A stretch of DNA of 64,000 nt, taken from NCBI GenBank assembly GCA_034401135.1, contig JAWZSP010000009.1, positions 496,001 to 560,000 on the forward strand, written 5' to 3'. This DNA is from Volutella citrinella. Its lineage: Eukaryota; Ascomycota; Sordariomycetes; Hypocreales; Nectriaceae. Every line of letters begins with the position of its first letter. The first letter of the stretch is position 1. The position numbers and the translations under genes are program-made. Positions 30,151 to 42,343 of this stretch are shown piece after piece. Under the pieces are notes generated by a model that had not been told where the DNA came from, did not search any database, and saw only the letters and a list, made by a program, of their open reading frames with translations.

Positions 30151-31105
30151 ATGGCCTCCCGCACAATCATCCCCCGCTTCCTGCTCCCGCTGCAGGGCCC
30201 TCTCTGGCGAGGCGTCCGAATCCCGCTCTCGCAGAACATCTACGTCCGCTTCGCCTCGTCGTCGCGCAAGCCCGCGGCTGACCCGAGCAAGCCCATCGTC
30301 CTCGAGAAGCCGGCCAAGTTCAACCCGCCCTCCCACGGCTCACGGCTCAAGCGCAATGCCGCGCCCAAGCACTACGGCCCGCAGCTCACCGCCACCGAGC
30401 TCGCCGAGCAGAGGCAGAAGGACTACCCGGGCATGATGGCCCCCGAGGGCACTTGGGCGCATTGGTTCTGGCACAGCCGCATGCTGCACACATTCATCAC
30501 CATGGTGAGTTGCCGTCCTTGGGAGTGTGTTGTTACGGTGGTACGAGGGAAATTTGGAGCGAGGGAGTTGGGAATGGCGATTGAATGGACGTCACCGACG
30601 GCCATTGAACGACAATACCCCAAAGAACAACTCCCCCTCCGTTCCCAAACCCTACCACCGGGCATGCTGTTGACATGACGGACACGCAGAGAAGCTAACA
30701 TCAGCCCAGGGCACCCTCCTCTCCCTCGGCATCTTCACCTTCTTCATGAACTACGCCTACAACTCGCCCTACTCGGACCTCGTGCCCCCCATCGACAGCT
30801 TCTGGACCCAGCCCCTGAGCTTCATCGCCGCCTGGCGCAACGTCATCGCCATGCACGAGCGCGACAAGGCCGAGCAGGCCATCGAGCACCGCACCGCCAA
30901 GCTTGACGACGTCGCCAAGCGCCGCTACTTTATGAAGATGCACGGCATCGAGCCCAAGGACCCGGTCGCCATGGTCCTCGGTAAGGACAAGCCCAAGTCT
31001 GAGGAGGAGCTCGAGGCCGCCGCCATGGGCACCGAACTGCCCCCCGCCGCTGCCACCGATGCCGCTGCCGAGGAACCCAAGAAAAAGCGCTTCGGCCTGT
31101 TCTAG
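30151..31105 (+). CDS. predicted mitochondrial inner-membrane protein, unknown function
   Basis: Predicted 249 residues, exons 30151-30504 and 30710-31105 (intron GTGAGT...GCTAACATCAGCCCAG, 205 nt). The N-terminus (MASRTIIPRFLLPLQGPLWRGVRIPLSQNIYVRFASSSRK) is Arg-rich, Ser-rich and free of acidic residues, a typical mitochondrial presequence. One membrane segment crosses the exon junction (LHTFITM-GTLLSLGIFTFFMNYAY). The remainder is a charged helical tail (MHERDKAEQAIEHRTAKLDDVAKRRYFMKMHG) ending in KKKRFGLF. No catalytic motif is seen. Sharing a divergent promoter with cytochrome c fits a respiratory role, but that is inference. Confidence 0.8.
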
Positions 31106-31391
31106 GGCCGTGCTGTTATGTTTGATTTGAAGCTGTACACTACAAAAGAGGAATAATTCGGAAAATGAGGAAATCATCCCTGTACCATAGCTGTGGTTGG
31201 TTTGGGCCCCATGGGTTTGCCAGCACTTGTAAGACTAGGTATATCTTAACTCTAGCACCACACATTTTGGGCCTGTGATGTTTGTGACATGATCCTCTCT
31301 CGTATTATTCCTTTTTGCAACGTGCTCCCAGATTCTATATCCATGTTCTTTTATTTCGTTTCCCGTGTGCAGATGCCCCGCATGCCATCCC

Positions 31392-32574
31392 TCATGACAG
31401 CTCAACGCCCTCCAAGCCTTGAAGCACCTCGTCTGCGATGCCGCCCTTCTCCAACACGGCCTTGATCATGCCATCCACGACACCAAACTTTGCACCTCCG
31501 ACAGGGGCCTTCCACACGCCTTCCTCGGCGCCGCTCTCGCCGTCCTGCTTCCCCTTGGTGTGCGGCACGCCCGGCGGCGTCACCCTCGACGGCGGGTCCA
31601 CCATCCTGACCGCCAGCAGCCTCATCCTGCGCCCGTCGCCCTGCATATCATCGTCGCCGTCGCCGCCCTCCGTCTTCTGGCGCGCATCCTCGGCCACGGA
31701 CACCGCCAGCGCCGTCTCCGCGACGGCCAGCTCCTCGCGCGCCGGGTCAAAGATGATGTTGTCGCCAATGGCCACCACCAGCAGCGTAATGGGTGGGCGT
31801 GACGTAGCCCCCGTGCGCGGGTACAGGAACGTCGACGCCTCCCAGTCGTCATCGAACATGGGGTCTTCGTCGCCTTCGGACTTGAGGCGCGGCAGCCGCG
31901 TCGCCAGGAGCGCCAAGTGCGTGGTCAAGGACAGGAGTGGGAGGGGATACGAGAGTGGTGGCGAGATCAGTAGGACCTGGTAGTTTTTCCAAGTGTCAGT
32001 GTCGTCAACATGATAGAGGCCGCAACCGTAGCAGCGGTAGCAGTGTCAGGCTGTCGCATAAACAAGTGCGCCGCGCTCTCCAACGTCACGGGAAGGGCCG
32101 TCGACTCACATCCAGATATAGCCGCCAGTGGAACCGGCGGTTGATGTACAGCTTCTTTGCAAACTCAGCATCTGCCAGCAGCGCCTCACGCAGCATCTCG
32201 CTCAGGAACACCGTCGATGCCTCGTCGTCTCGCTGGCCGGGAATCTCCACCGCGAGCTCCAGCCACTCGCTCCTCGTGCGAGCTTCGCCGCTTTCGCCCG
32301 TCTGCTGCTGCTGTTGTTGTTGCTGCTGCTTCTGCTCCTCGCTGCTACCCTCAGATGACCGTTCAATCTCGGCCTTGACGCCCACAATGGCCTCGGTGCC
32401 GTCCGCAAAGTGGACTCGTGCGCTGCCGTTGGTGCCCGGCAGGATGCCCGTCTCGGCCGTCAGCGGGCGGAATTGTGTCGGCGTGCGTCCATCCGGCCGG
32501 ATCGGGGGCTTGAGTGATAGCGACTGGTGGAGATAGGCGAGCTCGGCCGGCGAGAGGAGCACCTGTGAGGCCAT
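31392..32574 (-). CDS. RRP42: exosome complex component Rrp42 (RNase PH-like ring subunit)
   Basis: Subunit of the nine-protein core ring of the RNA exosome, acting in rRNA maturation and RNA decay in nucleus and cytoplasm. Exon 1 is 32574-32110 and exon 2 is 31976-31392, about 349 residues. The start LLSPAELAYLHQSLSLKPPIRPDGR is diagnostic for Rrp42. Across the splice the sequence reads HWRLYLD-VLLISPPLSYPLPLL, a conserved RNase PH strand and loop. The RNase PH second half follows (TLLVVAIGDNIIFDPAREE). An uninterrupted run of nine or more Gln sits in an acidic loop of exon 1 (about 32300-32335), an insertion not part of the fold. The active-site residues of bacterial RNase PH are not expected here, as eukaryotic ring subunits are inactive. 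Confidence 0.9.
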
Positions 32575-33136
32575 GCCGGGCTGGCGTCTGCTGGGGTCGC
32601 GAGCTGCTGCTTTTCGGGTTTTCGGCCGCTTGCAAGTCTCCTCTTCGGCTGCAACACCTATTCTGCTGCAATGTATAGGTCCTTTTTCTCCTAGCTACCG
32701 CGATACCGCTTTCGGCGGTGGGCGAAATCAATACGGAGGGTTGTGTGGTACGAAGTGGTCTCTGTGTTGAGGCGAGGCGAGGCTGAAAGTTTTTGAAGAA
32801 AGCTAACTGCCTCGCCCTGGCTTGCGATAAGATTGGAGATGGTGGGGTAGCTCAGTGTGCATCATGGTAGAGCGCAACCAGTAACCTCCGTCTACGCGCA
32901 AAGCCTCAAAAGAGTAGGATATTCCCAGGATGCTATCGTCACGCTTTAAATATTTCCTTAATAACATAAGATTAATTTCATAGTTTCAAGACCTTGTTGG
33001 TAGAGCATATGGCACATAGCAATAGCCAAGCCTTCAAACCCTAGGGTAGGACAGGTTCATCAAGAGCAATGCACAACACATCACACTATCCTTCTACCAT
33101 GATTCATTCAAACGCACATAGATTCGCTCTACATAG
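32575..33136. other. intergenic region with a tRNA-like 5' half
   Basis: Promoter of RRP42 and 3' end of ATE1. Around 32845-32880 the plus strand resembles the 5' half of a tRNA (GGGGTAGCTCAG...GGTAGAGC, a complementary GCTC/GAGC D-stem), but no anticodon arm or B box follows, so it is not a functional tRNA gene. Confidence 0.4.
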
Positions 33137-35682
33137 TCATCGTGCAAGGTCTAGGCATATCTTGTCCATCAAATCCGGTCCAACGGCCGCAACTAGCTCC
33201 GCCACCATCGCCTTGATCCCAGGCCAGTCGTCCATCGACTTGTCGTCCCAACTCACCAAGTCCGAAGTCTCGTAGAACGGGCCGTTGGCATCAATCTTGA
33301 GGGCGATGTGGTCCATGTTAATTGCCGTCATGGCAGAGAGTGGGGGCACCCCAGGCATATTGGCCGTGAACAACCAGACATCCTTCTCTGCTCCCACTTC
33401 CGCCTCGTCCTCACCCACGGCCTCGGTCATGCTTGCGTCTTGGCTGGCTGGGCCATTACGTAAAGGGTCGGATTTGCCCTCTTTCTCCTCTTGGAGACTC
33501 ACATATGGCTTTCGGTCAAGAAGGTCCAGGACGCCCTGGTCCAAAAGGTCCCACCGCAGTGCTGCAGGATCGAGGATGTACTGCGGAGAGTAATCAATCT
33601 TGTACCGCATTTTCGGACAGCTGTGAATGTAGAAACCCGGATACCACCACCGGTACCCTTCTTCCTTGGCCAGAGAAATCTCGTACAGCGCGCCCAGTTT
33701 CCCAGGCGCCAGCTTGTGGATGCTCTCATCGTACAAGAAGTAGACCGAGCTGACACAATCTGGCAGGAGGTCCAGCACACCAATCGCCACCAGCTTGTCG
33801 TCCAGCCTGTAGCACTGATGATACGAGCCCAGGCGCCGAGTCTTCCCATCTGGAGCGCGCAGCGTCTCGCGCCTCAACGGCGAGTCGCAGAGGAAACGCC
33901 TGAAGCCGGTGGGCGAGATTTTGTCAAACGACTCCTTGTGCACTACATGCTGGTAGTTTTTGTACACAGCATACTTCTCCTCTGTAAAATTATCATGCTC
34001 TAGAGTCACTTGAAGTTTATGCGCAGGCATGGGGGGATTCAGGAGATTGCCGTGCTCCGCCTCGTGGATGCGTTCTGTCAGCTCAAAGTGATTGTCTCGT
34101 CTCCTGGCCTGGTCACGCGACAGCGGGTGGAGGCGGGCAGCTTCCTTGGCGTAAGCTTCGCCAATGACGTACTTGTTAAAGCGGTTGACTGTCTGCCGTT
34201 GTGTCCTGGATGGCTTGAACTCGCTCGAATCCAGACGAATGGTGTAGTGCGGGCAACAAGACCGTCGCTGGTCTGGCCGGTACATCAATGTACCGGAACG
34301 CCTCCAGCTTCTGTCCAGCAGAGTTTGGTAGAATCCTGCACTCAGGGCAGTTGCGCCTGCATAGTAGGAGTAACCTGGACTCACCAACACATTAGTCTCG
34401 GCCGTCGGAACGGGCGTGGGATGGATGAGCAGCCAATGGCGGCAACCCTATCTCAGGATTGGTCAACCCGCACAGGGCGCATTGACTTCAACACGAGAGG
34501 TTGAGGTTCATCGGCATCAGCAGAGGGGTGGAGCAAAGCCATTGGGGGCAGGCAACTGGATGATGCCAAAGAGGGATAGGGTTCAACAAGGTGATTCACG
34601 TTTTGACTGACTCTTGCCCACGGTTCCACAGTAGCCGCATCTTGATGAGTTGGAATAGCCTAAGCGCCCTCAGTTAGCCTTCGGTCAAGCTTCACGTGTA
34701 CCGAGCAAGCATGGGGGGATGCCAATGAAGGATGGTAGGAGCCAAGGGGAATGAGCGTTGTCCACAGCTCGGCGTGGGGGCATGTGTTGACATTGTTGGA
34801 CATGCAGAAACAGTTTGGGCAGGATTAGACATCGGGACATGTGACGGATTGGGACGGAACATGAGGTCATGGTTAATGGCCCCTACCAGCAACACCAGCG
34901 GGTGCATTGTTTGCTCCCGAGTTGAAGTGGTACAGACGGTGAGTCGCAAGCGCGCAACTGCGACTCTTTTGCCCGTCGGCATATTCAATGATACAGCGGG
35001 GGGAAGATTGAACCAATGGGAGAGGGCCCGTGTCTTGGCGCTGAACGGCCGACGCATGCTCTGGGCAGGTAAGAAGAGCCGCTCATGGCACGTTTATGTG
35101 AGTTTGGGTGAGAGGAGCCGCCCAGGCAGTACATCGTGACCAGCAAGGGCGCTGCCATGCGCATGCGAGCAGTCGCGGTTGCAGGCCGATATGTGCGCGC
35201 AGGGCGAATGTGAGTGAGCTCGTGAGCGTGGGCCGTCCAGCCAGGCCAGCCTCATGCGCCAAGCCGGGGAGGGGAAGGGGTGTGCAAGATGGACGGAGCG
35301 GTGGGCTGCTGGGCTTGGGCTGGGATAGGACGGGATTCGCGTATGGTGGGATGTGGACCGACCAAGTACATAGTCAAGTGGTGGGCGTGGACACGGATGT
35401 GGACGTGGATGCTTGTTGGGATGGGCGTCGATGTTGTGAGGCCGAGGCCGAGATGCTGCTTCGCGAAGGCGCCTTGGCTTCCGGAAGGCAACGGGGAACG
35501 GAGGCGGCGGGCCTGGAGCGCTGGCTCCGGCAGCCAACGAAAAGCCGGCGTTGCGGCACGAGGGACGAGTGGTTGGAGCAGCAAGGCGGGAGGGAGAATA
35601 AGCACTCACCAATTGGCGACAGGTACTGGTAGTCCGCCGGCGACAATGCATCTCCAGGGATCCGCATGCCACTGGGTTCCAT
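33137..35682 (-). CDS. ATE1: arginyl-tRNA--protein transferase (N-end rule pathway)
   Basis: Transfers Arg from Arg-tRNA to N-terminal Asp, Glu or oxidised Cys of proteins, marking them for the Arg/N-degron pathway. My model has three exons, 35682-35610, 34659-34600 and 34374-33137, giving 456 residues. Exon 1 encodes MEPSGMRIPGDALSPADYQ and ends LSPI-G. The 60-nt exon 2 supplies YSNSSRCGYCG, the conserved Cys motif of ATE1. Exon 3 continues SYYAGATALSAGFYQ, DRSWRRSG, YRPDQRRSCCPHYTIR and, later, GYRWWYPGFYIHSCPKMRYK. Splicing across all three keeps family order and frame. Intron 1 is 950 nt, intron 2 is 225 nt. An alternative first exon ending at 34702 (...PPCLLG) is in the same phase but fits the family less well. 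Confidence 0.88.
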
Positions 35683-36398
35683 CGTGGGGCAGCTGCCGTA
35701 CTATGTACGTGGTAGTGCTTAGTTTGAACAAGCCTAGGCAGGCGAAGGGGATGGCTGCGTGCTCGGGTCGATATGGATCTGGCGTGGGCCTGTTGTGTGC
35801 TTGCCTGTGCTGGAGGTGGTCACTGCTGTGACAAAATGGGATGTGCGCGAGCGGTGGTGTTCCAGGAGTTCGGCGATGGCGGCGGCGTGGCGGCGACGAG
35901 GACCGACCCCACGGGCGGCGGAGCTCTCGAAGCGAGGCTATCCAGGACGGGCAAGTTGGGGCGTGAGTGACTCGGCGGCCGGGCGGGCAACGAGACTGGG
36001 GTTGGCGAGAAGGAGGTCAATGCAATAGCGGGCAGGACAAGCTGAGCTCGACCGGTGACCGAAGAGCAATGAGCAAGGGAGCGAGGCGATGGCAGAGGCG
36101 TGAGATGAGATGAGATCAGACCAGGCGAGGCGAGGTACTGGGACAGCGCTGGGGAGGGGTGGTCGATCGCGTGCCACCCGAAGAGGAGTTGGAGGAGGTT
36201 GCTTGGTAGGCGTTGGAGGGGTGGTGACGCAAAGGGAGTGGTGAGCGAGCTAGCCAGCCGGCAACGTGTGAATGGACAAGCGGGACTAGCCAGAGAGATC
36301 AGAAAGCCGCCGCTGGATGCGAGAGTGAGAAGGCGCTAGTTTGCTTGTTGGCTGGTTCAGCTGCGTGTGAAGGTGATCGTGCGTGAGCGACGACGAAT

Positions 36399-36423
36399 GC
36401 GTGTGTGTGCGTGTGCGTGTGCG
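36399..36423 (+). repeat. GT/GC-rich dinucleotide microsatellite
   Basis: Nearly pure alternation GCGTGTGTGTGCGTGTGCGT over about 25 bp, in the gene-poor interval upstream of ATE1. Confidence 0.7.
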
Positions 36424-39400
36424 ATCTGACGACAGGGGAGCGATCCCCATCAAGAAGGAGAGCACTTGGGACTGGCCCGTGGCCAGTCAAGGCTGAGGCC
36501 GAGCGGGTTACAGGGCAGCGCAGAATCGAATCAGACGGGGCGCGGGGCACCTCGACAACGACAAGTCGCTCTGTCTGGCCGTGCGACAAGGGGTGTGGTC
36601 ACAGCATGGCAAACTGGGCAGCAACGACTCAACGAGACCGGCGATAATGTGCCGTGCTTTGAAGTGGCTGATCAACAAGGCGCCGCAAAAAGAAAAGTAA
36701 AAGCAAGTGCAGGCGGTGCAGAGGCATGCATCAGACACAGTTACCTTGGACCTGCCGCTTGTCGCACCAGAACAGCAGTGCGGGTGCTGGACACCACCGG
36801 ACTGCAACCGAGAGGCGCCCGCCGCAGTACCAGGGCTGGGACAAGCGACAAAGTTTCCGAACGAGTGTGGATTAATACGTGGACGGACGAGCCTGTTGCG
36901 CTGCGGATGTGATAGGCAAACTGGATGATATGACAAAAGGAAAAGAATAAAAGAGGACCTGGCGGGCTCAACCAAGTGGGTTTCCGGACTTGCTCCTAGT
37001 AGCTCAGGCGAGCTATTGCGTCTCCTTCTTATTGCCGGACGCTACGAATCCAGCTCTTCGTTGGGAAAGTATCCCGGCAATGCCAGTGAGGTGTTCCCAT
37101 CATCGGCGGAAGGAGCAATTGCCAGTTGTCGTGGATCTCTTCGACAACTGCGGGGTCCTTTCCACTCGTAGCTCAGAGGTCCGACCCGTGGCCGGGTACC
37201 ATGCAGGCTGCAGGCAGAGCATGCTCCATGAATGTACACGGCACTGTCGTTCTACATGGACCACAAAGTCCGTAACCAGAACCGTCGAGCTGGCAACTGG
37301 CGTGGAGCACCTGCCCATTGTGTTTCAGATGCCCAAGATTCTGCTGTTGAGGACAGACCGAGAGAGACAGAACAGAAACTGCACCGTAACTCTACACCAA
37401 GGTGTTGACACTATGGTTCCACCAACAACTCGCCAGGACGCTCAGCTGGCCTGCCTCTCGCATACAGGTATTTCTGCAACGCTAGCCCGGCCCCTCCGCT
37501 CGTTTGTCTGCTTGCTGGTGATTTCAGTGTTGTGAACATCTCCAGTCTTGGCTCCCGCTCCACCACGCTCCGCTCCGCCCACCGACCCAGGAACACGTTA
37601 CATACTCCCAGACGCAATGCTGGGTGGCTCAGGGTCCCGTCCGGCATGCCCCGAGCTTCCAGTCCCAGAGAATGTGCTCCAGAAGAGCATAGTAGGGGAG
37701 GGGACCTGATGAGCCCGACTTGGCCTGCATGGCACGTTTCCCATTCCCCCCTGAGGTGGCCGTCTCGATGCATTCGATGCATGTTGGCTGTGCCCACAGC
37801 AGTCGTGTAGGGCATCTATTATGAGTATAATCCTCCGATGTGGGATTGGAAAGAAGTTCTCCAGATTAGATGCACCTGCGCCCGGCAACCATTACGTTTC
37901 GCACCGCCCATCTCGCCCGACACGATGACGGAGGTTATCCGCCCATCTGGCCGTCATTCTAACGCCACTGGATGTGAAAAGTACCAGCAGGGAGCGCTGT
38001 GGCTACTTCCGCAAATGAGGCTACCATATGCCACAGCACCTGCACCCGTACCCGAGATCCAAGTCCATCCATTCACATCTGGCCTCACGACGCACTTGCG
38101 GTCCTCATATCACAACATCCCAGAACTGCGGTCCTGCTCTTCGTAGGTCACAACGGAGGTTAGCAGAATAAGGGTCCATGCCCTGGCATGGAACAAGTTG
38201 GTAAGCTCCAGGGCCCAGGGGGTGTGACCCTAATGACAAGACCACTGCGGAAAAACTACTAGTCGCTAGCTGGTGGAGGCACGGCATCGCAAACCAGGTA
38301 ACAGGCCAACATTTTGGCACGGTCGATGACATAACACCCGCATTGATTCATCAATGGATGGATTACCTACCCACGCCGCAGCCATGTAACTCGCAGGACC
38401 GAGGCCGGCCAGACGCCTGGAATACCTGCGCTTCCTTCCCACGATGGATCCCGCAAGTCGGCGGTGTCAGTTTTGTACACCGGCACATTGGCAACTTGGA
38501 GCCGGCGTCCCACCGGCCGAGCGGCAGCGCTATAAACAAAACCAACCTGGACGTTTGACAGACCGCCCGTCAGGGGTAGCTCTGGCCGGAGCCAAAACTG
38601 GCGGATTGAGCAACCTTGATCTCGGAGCCGGATCGACCTGGCTGAATGTTGCATCAACAAGCCGACAGACGAGACAACAACCAGGTCGCAGGCATGAGGA
38701 GGCAAGAATGTCGGGCAGAGATGGGAGAGACCAACTGGTGGCTGGCATGCGGTCAGTGTGCGCCATGTCGTCCTTTGGGTCGTTGGGGACGTACTCGATC
38801 ATTCACACACTTGTGACTTACACAAGCCTAAAGGACGGACTCTGGTCGTCGTTCCCTCAAGGCCTATCATTAGCAACATGTGAACGAAAGCGCAAGCTGG
38901 AGTGACGCAGTGAAACGGGGCCAACCCCACGCTGCGCGTGCTGAGATACCGGCTCAGGATGTGCCCGCAGCGGGCGAATTAGGCGCCGTGCAGGGCCGTT
39001 GTTGTGCAGCGACCACCTGGCGGGGCTATCGCAGAAGGGTCCAGGTAGGTCCCCGCGGGGGTTCCGGTGAAGGGTGTGGCTGACCCAGCGGAGCCAGGGC
39101 TCGTCTGAGCGAAGCCCTGTTCTGGCGCAAGCCTGGTGCGTGTGGTTGTGCCAGTGGCTGTGGTGTTGCTGGTGTTGCTGCAGGTGGCCAAGCTGCTTGG
39201 CTTGCTTGCCTGCCAGGCTGCATGCTGCTTGCTGCATAGCCCCTCGAGTTTGGGGATTGATGCTCGCTGATGCCCCTTTGGCTTCCTTCCCCCTCCCGCC
39301 AAAGGCGAAGTGATCGCTTGACGGCACGGCCATTGCATTTTCCCATGTCTCATCACATGGCATCCCACGTCAACTCACTGCCTGATGAGAAAGCGACGCC

Positions 39401-41331
39401 CGCTTCCAACCCACTTGCACACCGTTGTTTCGATCTGACTCCTGAAAACCCCCTCGGGCGGCGGAGCGTCGGTGTCCTTCTCAAGGGCCAGCACATCTTA
39501 CACGGGCACCCGCCAGCACGCACTAATTACTATGTACTAGGCCATGGATTCTCTATTGTCCAGGGCCCTGGTCAGAGTCGATCTGGCATTGGTGTTGCGG
39601 CGATGGGATTGGGACGAAGGGGTTGGGCGCCGTTTAGTGGACACAAGCACCCGCTGATCAAGTAAGGCATTCATCATCCTGAACCCCGGCCCGCCGATTC
39701 TGCCCTGTCTGTTGTGCAGCAATGGGGGGGGGCCGAAGAAGAAGAATCCGAAGGTGTGGCAAGATCAGACACATGAGTCTGCCTAGGGGGTGTGCGAAGG
39801 CTAGGGCGTAGTTGAACTGGAGGCAATTCGCAAAAGGTATCACTGATCTGGTGCAACTAATATTGTGCCAGGCTACTTACGGTCTTGCTCAATCTCCACT
39901 GCCGGCCTTCGGAGACGAGGAAAGTGAAGTTGCTTATTTGTTCTGTTTGGTTGCCGTACTAATCAAGCCTCTTCTTTTATTAGAGTCGGTTCAGGCGGGT
40001 TTGGCGAGCCTATGCTGTCCATGTCGCCGTCACCCCAGCTCCAAGCTCCAGGTCCGTCTCCAACAATTATTTTGTCATTGCGCTGGAGCCATACGTTGCA
40101 AGTACATTGCAGTCCCCCCATGCGGAGGCTCCTCTCTAATATGTGTACCCCATCTGCCTCATCCCACCCTGACCGTTGTGTCGTTTTGGTACTTCCCCCG
40201 ACACAATCCAGCCCATCTTGACATCTCCATGGCCCAATCCCGTGTCCACTGCACCAAATATCCCACTTCCAACCACCACTCGGAGCTGTTCTGCATCAAA
40301 CCATGCCCTGCCATGCCACGCCTGCCTGGAGTTCTTTTGCCTGCCCAGTGCCTGGCCTATCCCGGCCTGGTTCTGTCTCGCCGCTGGCTCGACTTGGGCT
40401 GGCGTGCAGTACCCAGTACGATGTATTGGCGTCTGTGCTGAGCGCATCCCACCCCCTCCCCCTCGCGGCGACCCCCAGCAGCTCATTTGTGCCCTCGTGG
40501 CCGGTAGCCAAATGAAGCTTTGCACTCGCCGCACGCCCTGGCAAGATGCTGGCAACCACCTGGCTGCCCGCTAGTTTAGTTCGAGTATAAAGGCAACTGG
40601 GCGCTGCCATGGCTGCATTCATGACCTCTCTGCCTCTGCCGATTGCCAGCTTCCATGGCACGAGACATGCAACGGACCTCACGTTCGCGGAAGCTTCAGC
40701 TTCAGCATTTACCTTTGCCTCTGCACTTGTTGGCGCTCAGTTCCGTCCTCGATTCACTGCCATTGACCCGGCATTGCCTCTCCCCCCATCGTCATCCTCA
40801 ACATCATCATTGGCATCATCCTGTTGTCATTGTCCCCTGTTATACCTGACGTCTCTTGTCTCCCACTTGGACAGATAGTCCAAGCGCCGCCGTTGTTGGC
40901 TGATAATAGCCCGCAGCTTCCGACTTTCCCACTGACCTGACTCAGGTGGTTTGGTTGGAGCTGTCGCTGAGCCGGTCTAGGGGAATTTAGACTCTTGACA
41001 CCAGCAAGCTTGTTCTCCTTCGCCCGCCCCTTGTCCCTGGCCTGGTCAGTCGGACATCTCCCGCTAGGAGCCTGTGAGCAAGCACCGCCCTGTATTTGTG
41101 CTGGGTTTTTTTGTTAATGCCCCCCCGCAAGCTGAGTCTGTGAGCCCGTGCAGCAACAGCGCATCACGACGACAACCTACAAACCGAGACAGTAAGGTTT
41201 TCTCCTCTGGCCGCCTTGCATAGAATCCAACATTCTCTAAATCCTATTCCACGCCCCTCGGTCGATCGACGTAGCGAGCGAAAGAAACATAGGGACAAAG
41301 GGATAAAGGAGGGAGAAGAAAAGGAATAAGG

Positions 41332-41344
41332 AAAAAAAAAAAAA
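41332..41344 (+). repeat. A13 homopolymer in purine-rich tract
   Basis: Thirteen consecutive A at the end of an approximately 70-bp purine-dominated stretch, about 1 kb before the Nudix start codon. Such tracts exclude nucleosomes in fungal promoters; role here is inference. Confidence 0.6.
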
Positions 41345-42343
41345 GAGTGCGACAAGACCCCCCGGTTCCGCTCGCCTGCTGTCGGAGATCTCTCTACCTG
41401 TCAGTATCTCTCGACTCATCGCACCACTACAGGCTCCTTTCCCAGCTTTGAGATCAACCCACCGCCCTAGGCCAAGAAGAAACGAACGGGCCTCCTCTAC
41501 GTCGGCGCCCACACCCCCCTAGACCCAGTCACTTTTCCAGTCGCTCAAGTCTCCCCGACCCAGACAGACGGCCTGGACAGGTCACTGCGCTTGTCCTCGT
41601 AGGGGAGCTGTTTAGTCGCCCCCATCGCCTTGCCGCTGCATTTTGCTGCAGTGTAACGGGCTACTGCTGGTGCTTTTGCCCTTCTCGCAACATTCACACA
41701 CCCCTCCCCCCGCCTGTGGCTCTGGCTCTTCCCCGAGTCGTCCGCCAGTCCACTCGTTGAGGTCCGCGACGTTTTGCGCCAGGCAGGGCAGACAGCTGCG
41801 CTCCCACAGTCCGACTTGCCCTGACCACTTTATTTTCCCTCCTCTTCTCTTTCCCTCCCTCATACCAAACGCCGTATCGCCAGTCAGCTCCTTGGAGCGC
41901 CTGCGCTCGCTGTTGTCCGTTCTCAATCGCCTCTGGTTGCTCCTCAATTCCGGATTTTCCTTGCTGGCCCTTCTGCTGGTCCCCTTGCCTTTGGCTCCCC
42001 ACACCCCTCGAACCGAAGCCCGCCATATTATACTATACCTGCTCAGCTTCTCGACGATGATGAGTTGTAAGGCGCTCTGAGCCCGCTGCCCGCACCGACG
42101 CAGGTCAGGTTCTCTCGCGCGCGCGACTCGAGGACCCTAGGCCATCAGATTCGCATCCCATCTACGCATCGCAGCTCTCACCTTTGCCGCTTGTCACCCG
42201 GCATTCTCGCAACCGCAGTCCCCACTCTCACTCTTTGGAATCGACGAATCTCCCCCACGACCCCGACTTTCCGAAACCCCCGACTCGTATCCAGAGACAT
42301 TTGCGCAAGTCGCCCGGTAAGACGGCCACGACCGAGGCGAACC

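Larger units (their letters stand above)
35683..42343. other. 6.7-kb gene-poor interval
   Basis: Between the start of ATE1 (minus) and the Nudix gene (plus), so both promoters and 5' UTRs lie here. I found no exon with a recognisable domain. The frames present are GC-driven and overlap in several registers. The only structured elements are a GT-rich microsatellite (36399-36423), a 13-A run after a purine tract (41275-41344), and pyrimidine-rich stretches near 41700-42000. A long non-coding transcript or long 5' UTR is possible but not shown. Confidence 0.5.

Noticed and set aside
29397..30281. 294-codon plus-strand frame across the cytochrome c upstream region
   Set aside because: Arg/Pro/Gly-rich, no domain, and overlaps the start of the mitochondrial protein in another frame.
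34685..34870. Candidate first exon of ATE1 (ends PPCLLG in correct phase)
   Set aside because: The exon at 35610-35682 gives LSPIG before YSNSSRCGYC, a much better family fit; this one would also need a 42-nt intron. Kept only as an alternative start.
36508..36975. 155-codon minus-strand frame in the gene-poor interval
   Set aside because: No domain, signal or intron pattern; other overlapping frames are equally long.
38857..39363. 168-codon minus-strand frame, His/Gln-rich
   Set aside because: Low-complexity, overlapped by equal-length frames in other registers, no family features.
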